Assembly (NCBI GenBank): GCA_020746995.1
Contig: JAGPXD010000003.1
Location: forward strand, 3,410,001-3,474,000
DNA length: 64,000 nucleotides
DNA from: Plectosphaerella cucumerina
Lineage: Eukaryota; Ascomycota; Sordariomycetes; Glomerellales; Plectosphaerellaceae
Direction: 5' to 3'
This document shows positions 42,965-53,363 of this stretch, piece by piece. Position 1 is the stretch's first letter; the number at the start of each line of letters is the position of its first letter. Both the position numbers and the translations under genes were made by a program. The notes under the pieces were generated by a model, which was not told the origin of the DNA, did no database searches, and saw only the letters and a program-made list of their open reading frames with translations.

Positions 42965-43507
42965 TCATGGGCCACTCGCAGTCTGACGCATCCTCTTGAG
43001 GCACTTCTCCTCATACAGCACAATGACGCTCCTGTGCTCGTCGTCCAGGGCATCAGAACTCGTCTCAAGGACTCTCCTGGCGAACTTTGCGCCCTCGTCG
43101 TACCGCCGGAAGAAGTACAGCTCCTCGATCGCGTGGAGCAGCTGCTGTGCCTGGGGCTTGCTGGCGCTGCCCTCTATGGGGAGTTTCACAGTCTTCCAAA
43201 TCTATCACAGCCGTCAGCATGGCTCTTCTGCAGTGTAGCATCCTCAAGTGCGCACCTCTCCATTCTCTATCAGAGGCGAGTATGAGGCCTTGAGCGCCTC
43301 AAAGGCCTCCTCGGACAGCTCGTTGCGCTTCTCCTTCGACAGCTCCTCTTCGTCTTCGGAGATGGCGATGCAGAAAAGACCACCGGCGTCGTCTACTTCG
43401 GCCATGGTGTAGTTTCCAGATGTCAGAGGGTGGAAGTAATCGATAGAAACATTTGCATCGACTGGCGGCACGAGGTTTTCCTGATGACTCGGATGTGGTC
43501 CGTGCAC
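42965..43507 (-). CDS. Small conserved-looking protein of unknown function
   Basis: Exons 43507-43256 and 43201-42965, with a 54-bp GTGCGC intron, give 162 residues from the ATG at 43507; the ATG at 43405 would give 128. The protein is acidic in its first part (AISEDEEELSKEKRNELSEEAF) and helical in the second (QQLLHAIEELYFFRRYDEGAKFARRVLE), which reads like a single tetratricopeptide-type helix pair. No catalytic motif, signal peptide or membrane segment is seen. I do not recognise the family. The intron joins two frames with no stop and good coding periodicity, which is the main support. Confidence 0.62.
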
Positions 43508-44394
43508 GACGCCAGGTTTGGATCCCTCCCAGTCGGCCGTTTCCCAGATCCCAGGTTCATCCTGTCACCGCCGAAGCGTGGTGTTCTCCAGGTGTCCACA
43601 TTCACTGAGCTCTCTTCCTTGCCCCCGCGGGATCTGGAGATGGACCCCTACTGTTTGTTACAACCAGCATCCGAGTCGGCGCGTGTACCGAGGGAGACGA
43701 TCAGCATGTGTGGCCAGGGGCGATTGGCGGTCTTGGGACTGCTGTGAAACGTTCACCCATCGGCGACTTTTAGCCGCCGTTGAACGTGGAGTTCCACTGT
43801 GTGCCGTAGGCTTCCATGAATGTGACTTCGTATTGATGCTCTCGCGAGATTCGCTCGAACGACTTGCAGGGAGGCTGTGTCCGGTGGTGGCTGGAGCATG
43901 CAGCTGGGTCTTGGACGGCGCCAAAGACATGGACGCTTCAGCTTCCTCCTGTCGTTGACGCCGTTGACGAGGAGGAAAGAAAAGTGCCACGTTCCAGCGG
44001 CGCCTCGCGATCACCAAACCTGCTTCGCAGGCCTCCTTGCCCCGGTTCCAGTCCGCCACTTGGTTTAGTTCCGGCGGGGAGCGATCCGTGACGGCCAACT
44101 CAACGCAGTGCATCGCCTTTGTCCTCCCTGGAGAGGGCGCTAGAGTGGGAACAGATCCGGTTTTAGAGTCCAGCGGTTGGACCCTGGCAGCCGGAGTGCA
44201 GGAGTCAAGGGTCCTGCAGGTCCCGGCAGCCTGCGCCGCTGTACTGTCGTCATCCCGCAGCACGGGCACCCATGACCGCCATGTTTTATATCGTCCGGCG
44301 CCTCCAGCCCACCTTCTCCTTCTGTTTCCCTGCGCGTGGTGCTGATCCTGAACCCACACACTTGCAACCAGACCGATAATTCCTCCCGACGACA
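43508..44394. other. Divergent intergenic region
   Basis: This 887-bp stretch is the shared promoter of the small gene ending at 43507 and the peroxiredoxin-like gene. Overlapping open frames here are codon-composition shadows. A missing 5' exon of the small gene could lie in it. Confidence 0.4.
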
Positions 44395-45627
44395 ATGGCC
44401 ACTGCAAACACCACACCCGCGTCCTCTGCGCCGGCCGCAGCGAACGACCAGACACTGAAGCCGTCCACGGAGGCGACCGCCGCTACCGTGTCGCCAGCCA
44501 AGGAGTCGGAGGCACCCGTTACTGCGATCAAGAAACCCGACTCGGAGACAGCCACCAAGGAGGCAGGTCCTCAGCCGACAAGTTCAGAAACCCATACGCC
44601 GCCGTCCGTCTCCAGCGACACCCACGGTTCCGACACGGCGAAGCAGCGCTCCCTCGAGATCGACCTGTCACACCCCGAAGACTTTGAAGGCGAGATCGCG
44701 ACATCCAGCGAGCTACCGCCCCCAGAGCTGGTGAAGAAACTGGACAACTACGTCGTCCTTGACCGCCATGGCAAGACGCACACCTTCAAGAGCCTGCACA
44801 GCGGACGAAACGTGGCCCGCCGTATGCTCATCATCTTCGTCCGCCACTTCTACTGCGGCGTGAGTCCTCCCCTCTTCCCCAGATGGCGATAGCCTGCTGA
44901 CCTCCCCAAGAACTGCCAGGACTACCTCCGTTCGCTCAGCGACTCGATCACGACCGATGCCCTCCTCGGCCTGCCCGTCAACACCTTCATCACTGTCATC
45001 GGCTGCGGCGACCCGGGCCTGATCCAGATGTACGCCGACTCGACCAACTGCCCGTTCCCCATCTACACCGACCCGACGCGCAGCCTCTTCAAGACCCTCG
45101 GCATGACCCGCACCTGGGACATGGGCGAGAAGCCGGCCTACATCAAGAAGTCCTTCTTCAGCATGACTTCTGGCGGCGTGGTCCAGGGCCTCAAGAATCT
45201 CACCACAGGCCTCGCAACCAAGGGCGGCGACTTCAAGCAGGTCGGCGGCGAGTTCCTCTTCGAACCCGCCGACCTCGTCACGCCAATCTCCACCCCCGAG
45301 GCCGTCGAGACGAACCGGTCGCTCGATAACGCCTTGGATCACCAGCGCAACTCGGGCTCCGCCCACGAGTCTGAGGACCTCTACGGCAGCGAGGAGAAGG
45401 CCGTGACGTGGTGCCACCGCATGCGCACGACGCGCGACCATGCGGAGATTCCCGAGCTCATGGAGGTGCTGGGGCTGGATGGCGAGGGCAAGCTGATCAG
45501 TGATGAGAAGCGGTGGACCATGGCGCTGCAGAAGCGCAAGGGCACGGGTCTGAGTATGGCCAGCCAGATGAGCAAGATGAGCATGGCGAGCGAAAAGGGT
45601 CAGCGTCGTGTTGATCAGCCGGTGTAA
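44395..45627 (+). CDS. AhpC/TSA-type (peroxiredoxin-like) thioredoxin-fold protein
   Basis: Exons 44395-44859 and 44911-45627, with a 51-bp intron, give 393 residues. Residues 1-105 are a low-complexity Ala/Ser/Thr-rich tail. The thioredoxin fold begins near residue 115 (VVLDRHGKTHTFKSL) and has the family signature FVRHFYCGNCQDYLRSL, a C-x2-C pair near residues 154-157 that the splice site divides. NCPFPIYTDPTRSLFKTLGM is also typical of the AhpC-TSA_2 (FAM213/PRXL2) group. These proteins are thought to be redox-active or peroxide-reducing; substrates in fungi are not settled. The C-terminal 100 residues are fungal-specific and rich in Met/Ser/Lys. Confidence 0.87.
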
Positions 45628-46131
45628 GTAGGAGGGTCCTTTCGCGCCGCGTATTCCTTCTTGACCCCGGCAAGCTGGCACTTGTGGGCGATTTCTTCTT
45701 GGACAGACAAGCCTGCTTTTTCACATATCTGCCAATGATACCTTACTATCTATTTTTCTCATAGTCATGGCCAAAATTGAAGCCTACATCCATCTCGATC
45801 TATGCGGATTTCTCCGGTATTCAACTACCTATGTCACACTGGGTTGTCGGGAAGGGGCGGGTCCGGTGCTCCTTCCTGAGGCAGTCGCGTTGTTCCATGG
45901 AAGGGGGCACCCTCCTGCTTCCTTCCCCGAACGATCACCTGCCCTGCTATGGGACAGTTTCTCGTCATGTCGTCGAGAAAAAACTGGCCAGCCATCTGAA
46001 ACTGTCGGATCTGCCTTTTCTGCTCACCCACATACCATCGACCTGGGTGCCCTCCAGACCACGAATATCACCAGTCTCCCCTTGTCGGCTTCCTCTTCGG
46101 ATCACCATTTCCAATGTCATTTTGAACCACC
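45628..46131. other. Intergenic
   Basis: This 504-bp region lies between two genes on the same strand. An open frame starting at 45767 overlaps the next gene in a different frame and is taken as a shadow. Nothing else was seen. Confidence 0.4.
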
Positions 46132-47432
46132 ATGTACAGATTCTCGGCCTGGAAGTCAGACTTCGCCGATGAGCGCATCCCCAGCTCGGCGCTGCCTACG
46201 CCTGACGACGAACTCACCGACCAGTACCAAGCAGCGGGCGTTGACCGTCCAAATCCATCTATCCTCTCTCGTCTCAAAGGTGGTCTGGAGGACCCTTCGG
46301 TTCCCCGCCGACCTCCCGACCTTCTTCACGGACAGTACTCACGCCATGTCCGTGATTTCCCCCCTGCTCCGTACCCGAGGGCTGCCAACCAACGCCACCA
46401 ACAGTTCAGTCCTGTCGACGCTCAACTCGCCCAATCTACATCGCTATATTACACATGGCGGCCAACCACAGGACATGCCCCTACACGCGCCAACGTACCA
46501 CAACATGCTGCCGAGCCGCAGCAGCACGGCGACCAGCGAATTCTCGCATCTCTCCGTAACGCACTGAGTAAAAACGCAGCCTCACGCGAGCACTGCCAGG
46601 CCATTCCTCAGAAGCGTCGTCTTGAAGATGTGTATCACGATGAGCCGCAGGGCGTCCCTGGACATTACGGCATGCAGACGCGTAACGAGCGTTTCCAGGG
46701 CAATTCGCGGATCATGCCGGCTCCACAACCGTCTGTGGCCTCTCCCGCGGTGACTCGCCAGGCTCCGCGACAGCTGCCTCCTTTGGAAACGGAGCTTCTG
46801 GAAGCAATTCAAGGTGAGTACGACTCTTCCTGATGTTTCACGCGCTCGAGACTGAGCTTTCTGCAGATCACTACTGTGAGGAGGGCGGCCAACTAAGCGC
46901 CAAGGTCACAAGCCAGCTTAGCAGTCACCACGGAGAACTCTGCCAGCGCCTGAAGCAAGTCGCCTCTGTCGACGACAAGTTCCTTCAACGTCTGAACACG
47001 TGCAATGCGCTGCTTGACCGGCCCCTTTCGGAGACCATCACTTTCCGGAGTGATGGGAAGGATTCGCCTGTGAAATTGGGCGCCGAGATTGAGAAGATGA
47101 GGCAGAAGACGGCCGAACTCGAGGAGTTCTTCGAACGAAAGGGGAAAGAGTGGGATTCTGCCAAGGCTGCAGAGGATGCGGCGTGGGAGCGCATCCTCCA
47201 AGCTCTCAAGAGCCAGGCTTCCCCTGAAGACACGGACGGCGGGGTCTTGGACTTCATGGCCAAGGTTGATGAAGAGGAGAAGAGGGCACTGGAGGTCATG
47301 GACCAAATTACGCAGGTGAGTGAAGCTTACACTATGCAGGAGCTCAAATTAACGTCCGTGCAGAAATTCAAGGAAGAGACCGAACGGGTCAAAGAGGAGA
47401 TGGGGAACTGTATGTTCTATGATGCCGAGTAA
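46132..47432 (+). CDS. Unrecognised protein with disordered N-terminus and coiled-coil C-terminus
   Basis: Exons 46132-46813, 46867-47315 and 47364-47432 give 399 residues. The second intron is 48 bp and could be retained without breaking the frame. Residues 1-225 are Pro/Gln/Arg-rich and look disordered. Residues 230-380 are helical with heptad character (EIEKMRQKTAELEEFFERKGKEW, KVDEEEKRALEVMDQI, KFKEETERVKEEM). This layout resembles spindle or kinetochore accessory subunits, but no named domain was recognised, and no function is claimed. It is convergent with the aminotransferase gene. Confidence 0.68.
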
Positions 47433-47814
47433 GGGTCTGCGGGGACACATGGCATGGGAAACTTTGGAGCGGGATCCAATGATGGGCTGACTGCGGCAGT
47501 GCAGCCATGCAAAGGGGTAAATTCAAGTCACCGGGAGCTGTGCTTTCAAGTATTGGTATCTGTTCAATCAACTCATAGTGTAGGTGCGGACTATGCAGCC
47601 AGCCCTCTGGCATCATCTAGGTGGTAGTATGGCCTGACGGAGAACCCGCCACGGCCGAGAATGCCAACGCCTCTTTTTGCAAGCCAAACAAAACGCCAAA
47701 GCAATGTGTGTCCCCCGCGCTTCCCCTCCATTGGTGGGGGGCCGACCGGCTCTACCATGCAGGTCTATCATGCGGCTCCAACCAAATCTCGACTCTTATT
47801 CGACGCGATTGCAA
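47433..47814. other. Convergent 3' intergenic region
   Basis: This 382-bp gap separates the unrecognised coiled-coil gene and the aminotransferase. No gene or element was seen. Confidence 0.45.
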
Positions 47815-49117
47815 TTACTCCTGCTCCTTGATGACGACACCCCACTCGTGCTGAACGTTGCCGTACATGATGTCGTACAGGCCGGTCTTGATCTGGTGGG
47901 TGAACTCGCCAGCGACGCCGTCGGGGCCCATGCCGATGGCCACGTCCTTGCCGCGGTGGTGGATGAGGGAGATGGGGCAGACGAAGTACTGGAGGAGTTA
48001 GCAAAACTCGGGGAGCAGAGAGAAAGGGAAGACTCACGGCAGTGCCGGCGGCGAAGGACTCGATCAGGCGACCCTCGGTGTGGGCCTCGATGACCTCGTC
48101 AATGGTGTAGCGGCGCTCGACAATCTCAAGCTTGTCGGAGAGGTTCTCGCTGACGTAGCCGAGGACGCTGCGGCGGGTGACGCCGTCGAGGATCAGCCTG
48201 TCGTCCAGGGGCGCGGTGACGAGCTCGATCTTGCTGGGGTCGGTCTTGGAGCGCCAGACGACGAAGAAGTTGGAGGCACCGGCCTCGGTGCAGTACTGCT
48301 CGGGGCCGTAGAGCCAGAGGATCTGTCCGTATCCGCGCTTGCGGGCCTCGGCGGTGGCGGCGAGGGAGGGGCCGTAGTTGGCACCGACCTTTGCGTAGCC
48401 GAATCCACCGACCCAGGCGCGCACCATGTCCTCGGGAGAGGTGTGCAGGCGCATGCCGCCGACGGGAGCGTCCATGCGGGGCATGAAGGAGAGGAAGATG
48501 TAGAGGAGGGCCTCGGAGGGGGCCTGGACGCCGAGCTGGCCCTGGGTACCGATCAGGGTGGGACGGATGTAGAGGAAGGAGCCGGGACGGTCGCGGGGCA
48601 GCCACTTGGGGCCGTCGACGGAGAGGAGGGCGTGGATGAGGCGCTCGAGCTCCTTGGGCGGGAAGGAGGGGAGGGAGATGCGGAGGGAGGACATGAGGAA
48701 GCGGGCGGCGTTGCGGTCGGGGCGGAAGAGGCGGAGGCGGCCGTCGTGGCCGCGGTAGGCCTTGAGGCCCTCGAAGCACTCGGTGGCGTAGTGCAGGACC
48801 GAGGCGGTGGGGGCGAGGGAGAGGGGGCCGTAGGCCTTGAGCTCGGGGGCGGCCCATCCGGTGGTGGCGGACCAGGCGACGGAGAGCATGTGATCGGAGC
48901 AGATGGTCTCGGAGCCGGAGAAGGCGGTGGCCTCGTCGGGGACGGCGCGGGGGTTGGGGTTGGGCGTGAAGACGAGGCGGGAGGCGTCGAGCTCCTGGTA
49001 CTTGGAGGCGCCGTTCTTGGCGGGCAGGGCCTCGAGCTTGTGCTCGATGGAGGAGGCGGTCAGGTCGACATCCTGCTCGCCGCGGTGGGCGTCGAGGGAG
49101 ACGGCGGCGGGGGCCAT
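47815..49117 (-). CDS. Branched-chain amino acid aminotransferase
   Basis: Exons 49117-48038 and 47988-47815, with a 49-bp GTGAGT intron, give 417 residues. The enzyme is a fold-type IV PLP transaminase for leucine, isoleucine and valine. Seen: ATECFEGLKAYRG, the Arg-rich LRLFRPDRNAARF, RPTLIGTQGQLGV, the PLP-lysine region GFGYAKVGANYGPSL, EQYCTEAGASNFFV, and the ending YFVCPISLIHHRGKDVAIG, which is reached only after the intron. The ATG at 49117 gives a cytosolic form. Upstream, the frame stays open for over 100 codons and encodes an Arg/Ala/Ser-rich sequence with no ATG. The 354-residue frame on the opposite strand is a shadow of codon bias. Confidence 0.94.
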
Positions 49118-50676
49118 GGTGTTGAGGGGACTATCTGGCGGTGAGGGGGGTTGTTGTCTGGGAGGGGAGAGTCTCGGGGAGGGGACTTCAAGTCTGGTTC
49201 TTGTAGTGAGTGAGGATAATAAAGAGGGAGAGTCGCGAGATGTGTCACAGCAAGGCCGAGGGAGGGGCGGAAAGAGCTTTATTATAAACGGGCTTCCCGG
49301 CTGGCTGCGGGCTCCGAGGCACGTACGTTGGTAGTGGCGGGGTGTACACAAAAGGCGGCGGGCGGCGGCCGAACGAGGGGCAGATGACACGAAAAGGGAG
49401 CGCGCCGACACGCCGGGGGCCACGGCGGCGCCTTTGACGACAAGAGCGGGGCGTCCGGAGGGGTGGTTGTCTATCTAGGGCGTCCGTGTCTCCCGCTCCG
49501 ACGCTGATAACGACATTTGTTGACCAGGGGGGGGTTCGTCACTGGGCAGGACACACAGGCTGACAGCAGTGACTGGGCGGCATGATGCGGCTGCGGGCTG
49601 CAGGTTTGCGATCCACAGGGGTGGGAAATCGGGGATCGAGGATGGTTGACGCCAGAGGCGAAAGGGAGGGGGGGGACAAACTCTGCTTGCACTGCACTGA
49701 TTTTTTTTTTACTGTTCTCTCGCTCCAAGTCTATCGCGCCTCGGCATTGAACGGCCCCTTTCGCCCCCTCGCCTTGCCCGGGTCAGATCTTGAAAATCTT
49801 GGACAAGCCAATCGCCTTTCGGTGATGGTGCTGTGATGATGCTGCCGCGCGCAGCTGCCACATCCGTCCGGGTTGTGCGAGGACGCATTGTCGGGGGAAT
49901 CATTCCAAGGTTGGCATGTCGTTGGGTGTCTCGTGCTGCCAGGGGTGGGGATGCGCAAGTGCCAGTGCCAGTACCATTGTGGTCACGTCGCACCGCACGA
50001 GCCAGGGGGGGTTCACAAGTTGTCTCCCCCCCGCCGGCGGTTCCGCGCGGGGCATTTGCCATGCAGCGGCAGTACAAGTACAAGTATCAGCGGCCGCAGC
50101 CTCGCTCTCTGCGCCCTGCGTTCGACATGGCGCGCCTCAATTGACGAGTGATAGACCGCCGGAGGATGTCAGCCCCCATCTGTTGTCAGATAGATCTCCG
50201 GTTTCGCAAGCTGATGTCCCAATGCGACGGAGCGGCGATGTTGTCTCGATGATAAAAAAACAGACCCGAAAGAGCGGAATTGGCCAACGCGCTGCACACC
50301 GTCGATACCCGAGCCTATGCGCCGGGCGGAAGTGGGGCCGTACCCACCGACTTTCTCTTCTGCCCCTCACCTCCTTCCTCCATCAGGTGTGGTCGGGTGC
50401 TCCTTCTAGAAGCCGTCTGGCGCCGTGCATGCGGCAGTCGCTTTGGGGGGGAAGGAGCCAGAGGCCGAGAGTAACCACCTGCCTTTCCTGGGCCGAGACT
50501 TGGGACATTAGTCCAGGTGTCACGCGGGCGAACAAGCCAACGACAGTCCGTAACGAAGTTTGTCTCTTCGAATTCCCGTCTGCAGGTAAACATTCAACTT
50601 TGCGACTCAATGCCAAGACAACATGACTAACTTGCTACCCAGAACCTTGTGCTTTGTTGACTGAAGCACAAAATAC
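49118..50676. other. Intergenic, aminotransferase promoter and leader
   Basis: This 1.56-kb region has no supported gene. 49118-49470 is open in frame with the aminotransferase but lacks ATG. A 236-codon plus-strand frame at 49916-50626 has unconvincing composition. Confidence 0.45.
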
Positions 50677-52385
50677 TCATCGAGTATAAGCATCCCACAA
50701 ATAAGCAGCTCTCTCCAACAGATACTCGTGGTCCTCGAGCTTCGTCTGCTCCCTCGACTCCGGATGCAACACATGCCTCAGCGCCGGGTGCCAGTAGATA
50801 TACCGCCCCTCGGCGGTTATCTCGTTAGACGTCTCCCGTTGATAATAGACGTGCAGCGGCCTGGACGGCTCCCCCTCGTTCCAGCGCTTCTTGAGCAATT
50901 CGATGGCCTCCTTCATGCCCCAGCCACCCGTCGACGACCACACGACATGGAGCTCCCCGTCCCCTTGCACCGAAAAGCGCACCAGTAAGCTCTCCACCTT
51001 GTTGTAGATTTTGCCACCGTTCCAGATGTCAAGACTCTTGAGCGCCGGCATCCGCTGGAACGCCATCGTCGCTCCCAGGAAGAGGAGTTGCGCCACGCCC
51101 TCCGGATGAAGGTCCCAAATCTCAGCCAGCGTCCGCGACGTCAGTGTCAGATGCTCCAGGCGCGGGTATGCCTCTTCTGTCTTTGACAGCTCGATACTCG
51201 CCTCGAGGAAGTCTTCTGCGTCGATGACGAATGACACGCTGCATACGGACATGCGCGTTGCGAGCTGCGCAAGCACCTCCCCTAGCCGCCCCCGCCCATT
51301 CTGGATCTGCAGATCGCGCTCCTTCTGCATGTGCTCGTAGAAGAAGCTGAACGTGTCGAGGCTTTGGGGAAGGGCCTTGATCACCTCTTGGTACCCCTCT
51401 CTGAACTCCCTGCGGCCGTCGGTAGTTGGCTGTGCCCACGCCTCGTGACGGAAGTGTCGTATACTCGGCAGACCCTGGCTGATGAGCTGGCTCAGGATCT
51501 CCTTAGAGATGTAGCGATAGCACTTTCGGCTGATCCAAAGCTCGTCAATGACGGGTGCGCTGGCAAAACGGACCGGCACATTGACGATAGACAGGGCTGA
51601 CTGGACCCTCTTCATCGCGCCGTCGGCAGGCGGTCGATCAGCACAGAAACCCAGCCAGCCCGGGCACTTGTGGGACATGACATCGTCCGGATTTCCGCTG
51701 TCATTTGCGCCATAGCCCCGGTCGAGCTGGTTCGCTCGGAAGCCGTGCAGGCTGTCGCTGGGGGAGTATGCGCCAAGGTCCAAGGTGAGGTGATGTTTCT
51801 GTCTGCGGATTGATCGTGGCCACTTTGACATGATGTGCATGAACTTTTGCAAGCTGTGCATGAAGACGTGACTGTTTTCGTTGGACTCCCGGACACTTTC
51901 GGGCTTGCGGCAGTCGCCGCACCTGTACCTGCCGAGTTTGACGTGGAGCCTGATCGTACGAATGTTCTCACGCAAGTATGGGCGGCGGGTGACGAGCTGG
52001 TCGAAGTCGTCGAGGCGGTATTGGTCCAGTACTGCGAGAATGAAGTTAGCAAGTTTCTGAAATGATGCTGAAGATTCGATGGAAGCCAGAGAGAGTGCAT
52101 TCGCATCATGTGGCAGAGAGAGCAAACCCAGACACAGCCAAAATGGAGAAACATTGAGATGGAGTCCTTACCGATGGTATGAAAGTGATAGTGCTGGAAA
52201 TAGTTTCGCCACTCGCGGCTGACAAGAATCGGCGCGGTAACCGCAGCCTTCTCAGGCGACATCTCCTCGAGCAGGTCGTCCACGCACTCCCAGATGGCCC
52301 ATTGGATCTCGAGGGGGAGGCTATGCCAGCCAGTCTTTTTGACGGGCGATTCGGTCGTGTTTTCCATGGTATCGTAGTCGTTCAA
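50677..52385 (-). CDS. F-box-like DUF6546-type protein, intact paralog
   Basis: Exons 52385-52172 and 52031-50677 (140-bp intron) give 522 residues; a start at 52367 is also possible. The N-terminus reads GWHSLPLEIQWAIWECV, an F-box-like opening with the L-P-x-E-I pattern, and LDQYRLDDFDQ follows the splice site. Later blocks include APVIDELWISRKCYR, SQGLPSIRHFRHEAW and MPALKSLDIWNGGKIYN, with leucine-rich spacing. The damaged gene at 6476-7968 is a paralog with the same block order. Fungal DUF6546 proteins have no assigned biochemistry; the F-box-like start suggests a role in ubiquitin-ligase recognition, an inference. A CTATATAA box lies about 55 bp upstream, as the paralog also has a close TATA box. 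Confidence 0.82.
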
Positions 52386-52953
52386 TGTGGAAAGATGGCC
52401 CTATGAATAAAACTTATGAGCGGCCTCGATTCCTCTTATATAGGTCCACGGGGAAAAGGGGCGTACGCCACGGATCAAGCCCATGGCAGGTCTTGAGTCA
52501 CAGGCTGGGCCTCAATACCTGCTTGGTGGCGTTTTCAGTGAAGGAAAGCCAGTGGATGAATGCCATCTGGCTTCCACCTCAAAAGCGTTGATTATGGTGT
52601 ATGGGCAAAAATCTGATTTCGCCGTATTCACTTTGCGACCCTGTACCCCGACTCTCACTGCCAGCGGTCTGGCTGCATCTTCACCAGCCAGCTCGCCACC
52701 ACCCAGCCACCTCGTTGCCCATGGACGAAGTTTCTCCAACTTCTCAATGTAAGAATACGATGATTCAATAATAGCCGCCGACAGTCACTTGATCTCATTG
52801 CGCCCATGTCCTGAGTGCAGCTTGCATATCGTCAGTGAATATGGCTGCAATCTCGGCCTGGTGGCGTGCAACTGTCTAAAATCCAAGAATACATCGGACC
52901 TCGGTTCTTGATTTATCCTAAGTCGTGTGTTTGGGCGGGTAAAAAAGAAAAAG
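52386..52953. other. Intergenic, DUF6546 promoter
   Basis: This 568-bp region holds the DUF6546 promoter with a TATA-like element at 52437-52444 (minus) and the terminator region of the Pol III-like element at 52954-53075 (T-rich on the minus strand, 52938-52953). Nothing else was seen. Confidence 0.5.
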
Positions 52954-53075
52954 AGTTGGGCGAAGCCGGGGGATCGAACCCGGGGTGCTTCGGGTTAGTG
53001 TCCTGATATATGACCAGGAATTTCGCCGTGTACGGTGCTCTAAGACGTTGTACTTTTGGGTGCCAACGCCCAACT
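52954..53075 (-). ncRNA. Possible Pol III transcript with tRNA-like T arm (degenerate tRNA or novel RNA)
   Basis: On the minus strand, 122 bases are bounded by a perfect 9-bp complementary pair: AGTTGGGCG at the 5' end (53075-53067) and CGCCCAACT at the 3' end (52962-52954). A good B-box, GGTTCGATCCC, lies in the 3' part, and T5-C-T6 follows the 3' end, as for a Pol III terminator. I could not fit a normal cloverleaf: the T arm is separated from the end pairing by four bases, and the anticodon arm region is missing or unpaired. Part of the middle (GGTC...GGACACTA) recalls tRNA-Asn. It may be a decayed tRNA, a tRNA with an unusual intron, or a separate Pol III RNA. Confidence 0.4.
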
Positions 53076-53363
53076 CTGCCTAGAAAAGGAGAAAAAAGGG
53101 TTCAAGTAGGTAGGTGCGTGGTCCGGCAGCAAGGTGGGTGCACCGGTGCACATCAGCCTGGCAGTCTACTCGTCCCACTTGTGTTATGCCTGTTGAAGGC
53201 CATCGATTATTTCTATCCAACCATTTTCGTCGTATCCAATGCAGAGAATCGTCAAAAGTCGTTACCACGCTTGCCTGTGCACGGCGCCCCGTTCGGGGTT
53301 CGCCTTGTTGAAAAACACACGTCCAGTCCAGTCCAATCTCCCCGCTGCCGCGCACCACTCCCC

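Noticed and set aside
44713..45681. 322-codon open frame on the minus strand
   Set aside because: Antisense to the peroxiredoxin-like gene, which has clear family motifs.
48080..49144. 354-codon open frame on the plus strand
   Set aside because: Antisense to the branched-chain aminotransferase, Gly/Glu-rich with no domain; a codon-bias shadow.
49916..50626. 236-codon open frame on the plus strand
   Set aside because: Ser/Arg/Pro-rich sequence with no domain, in the promoter region between two genes.
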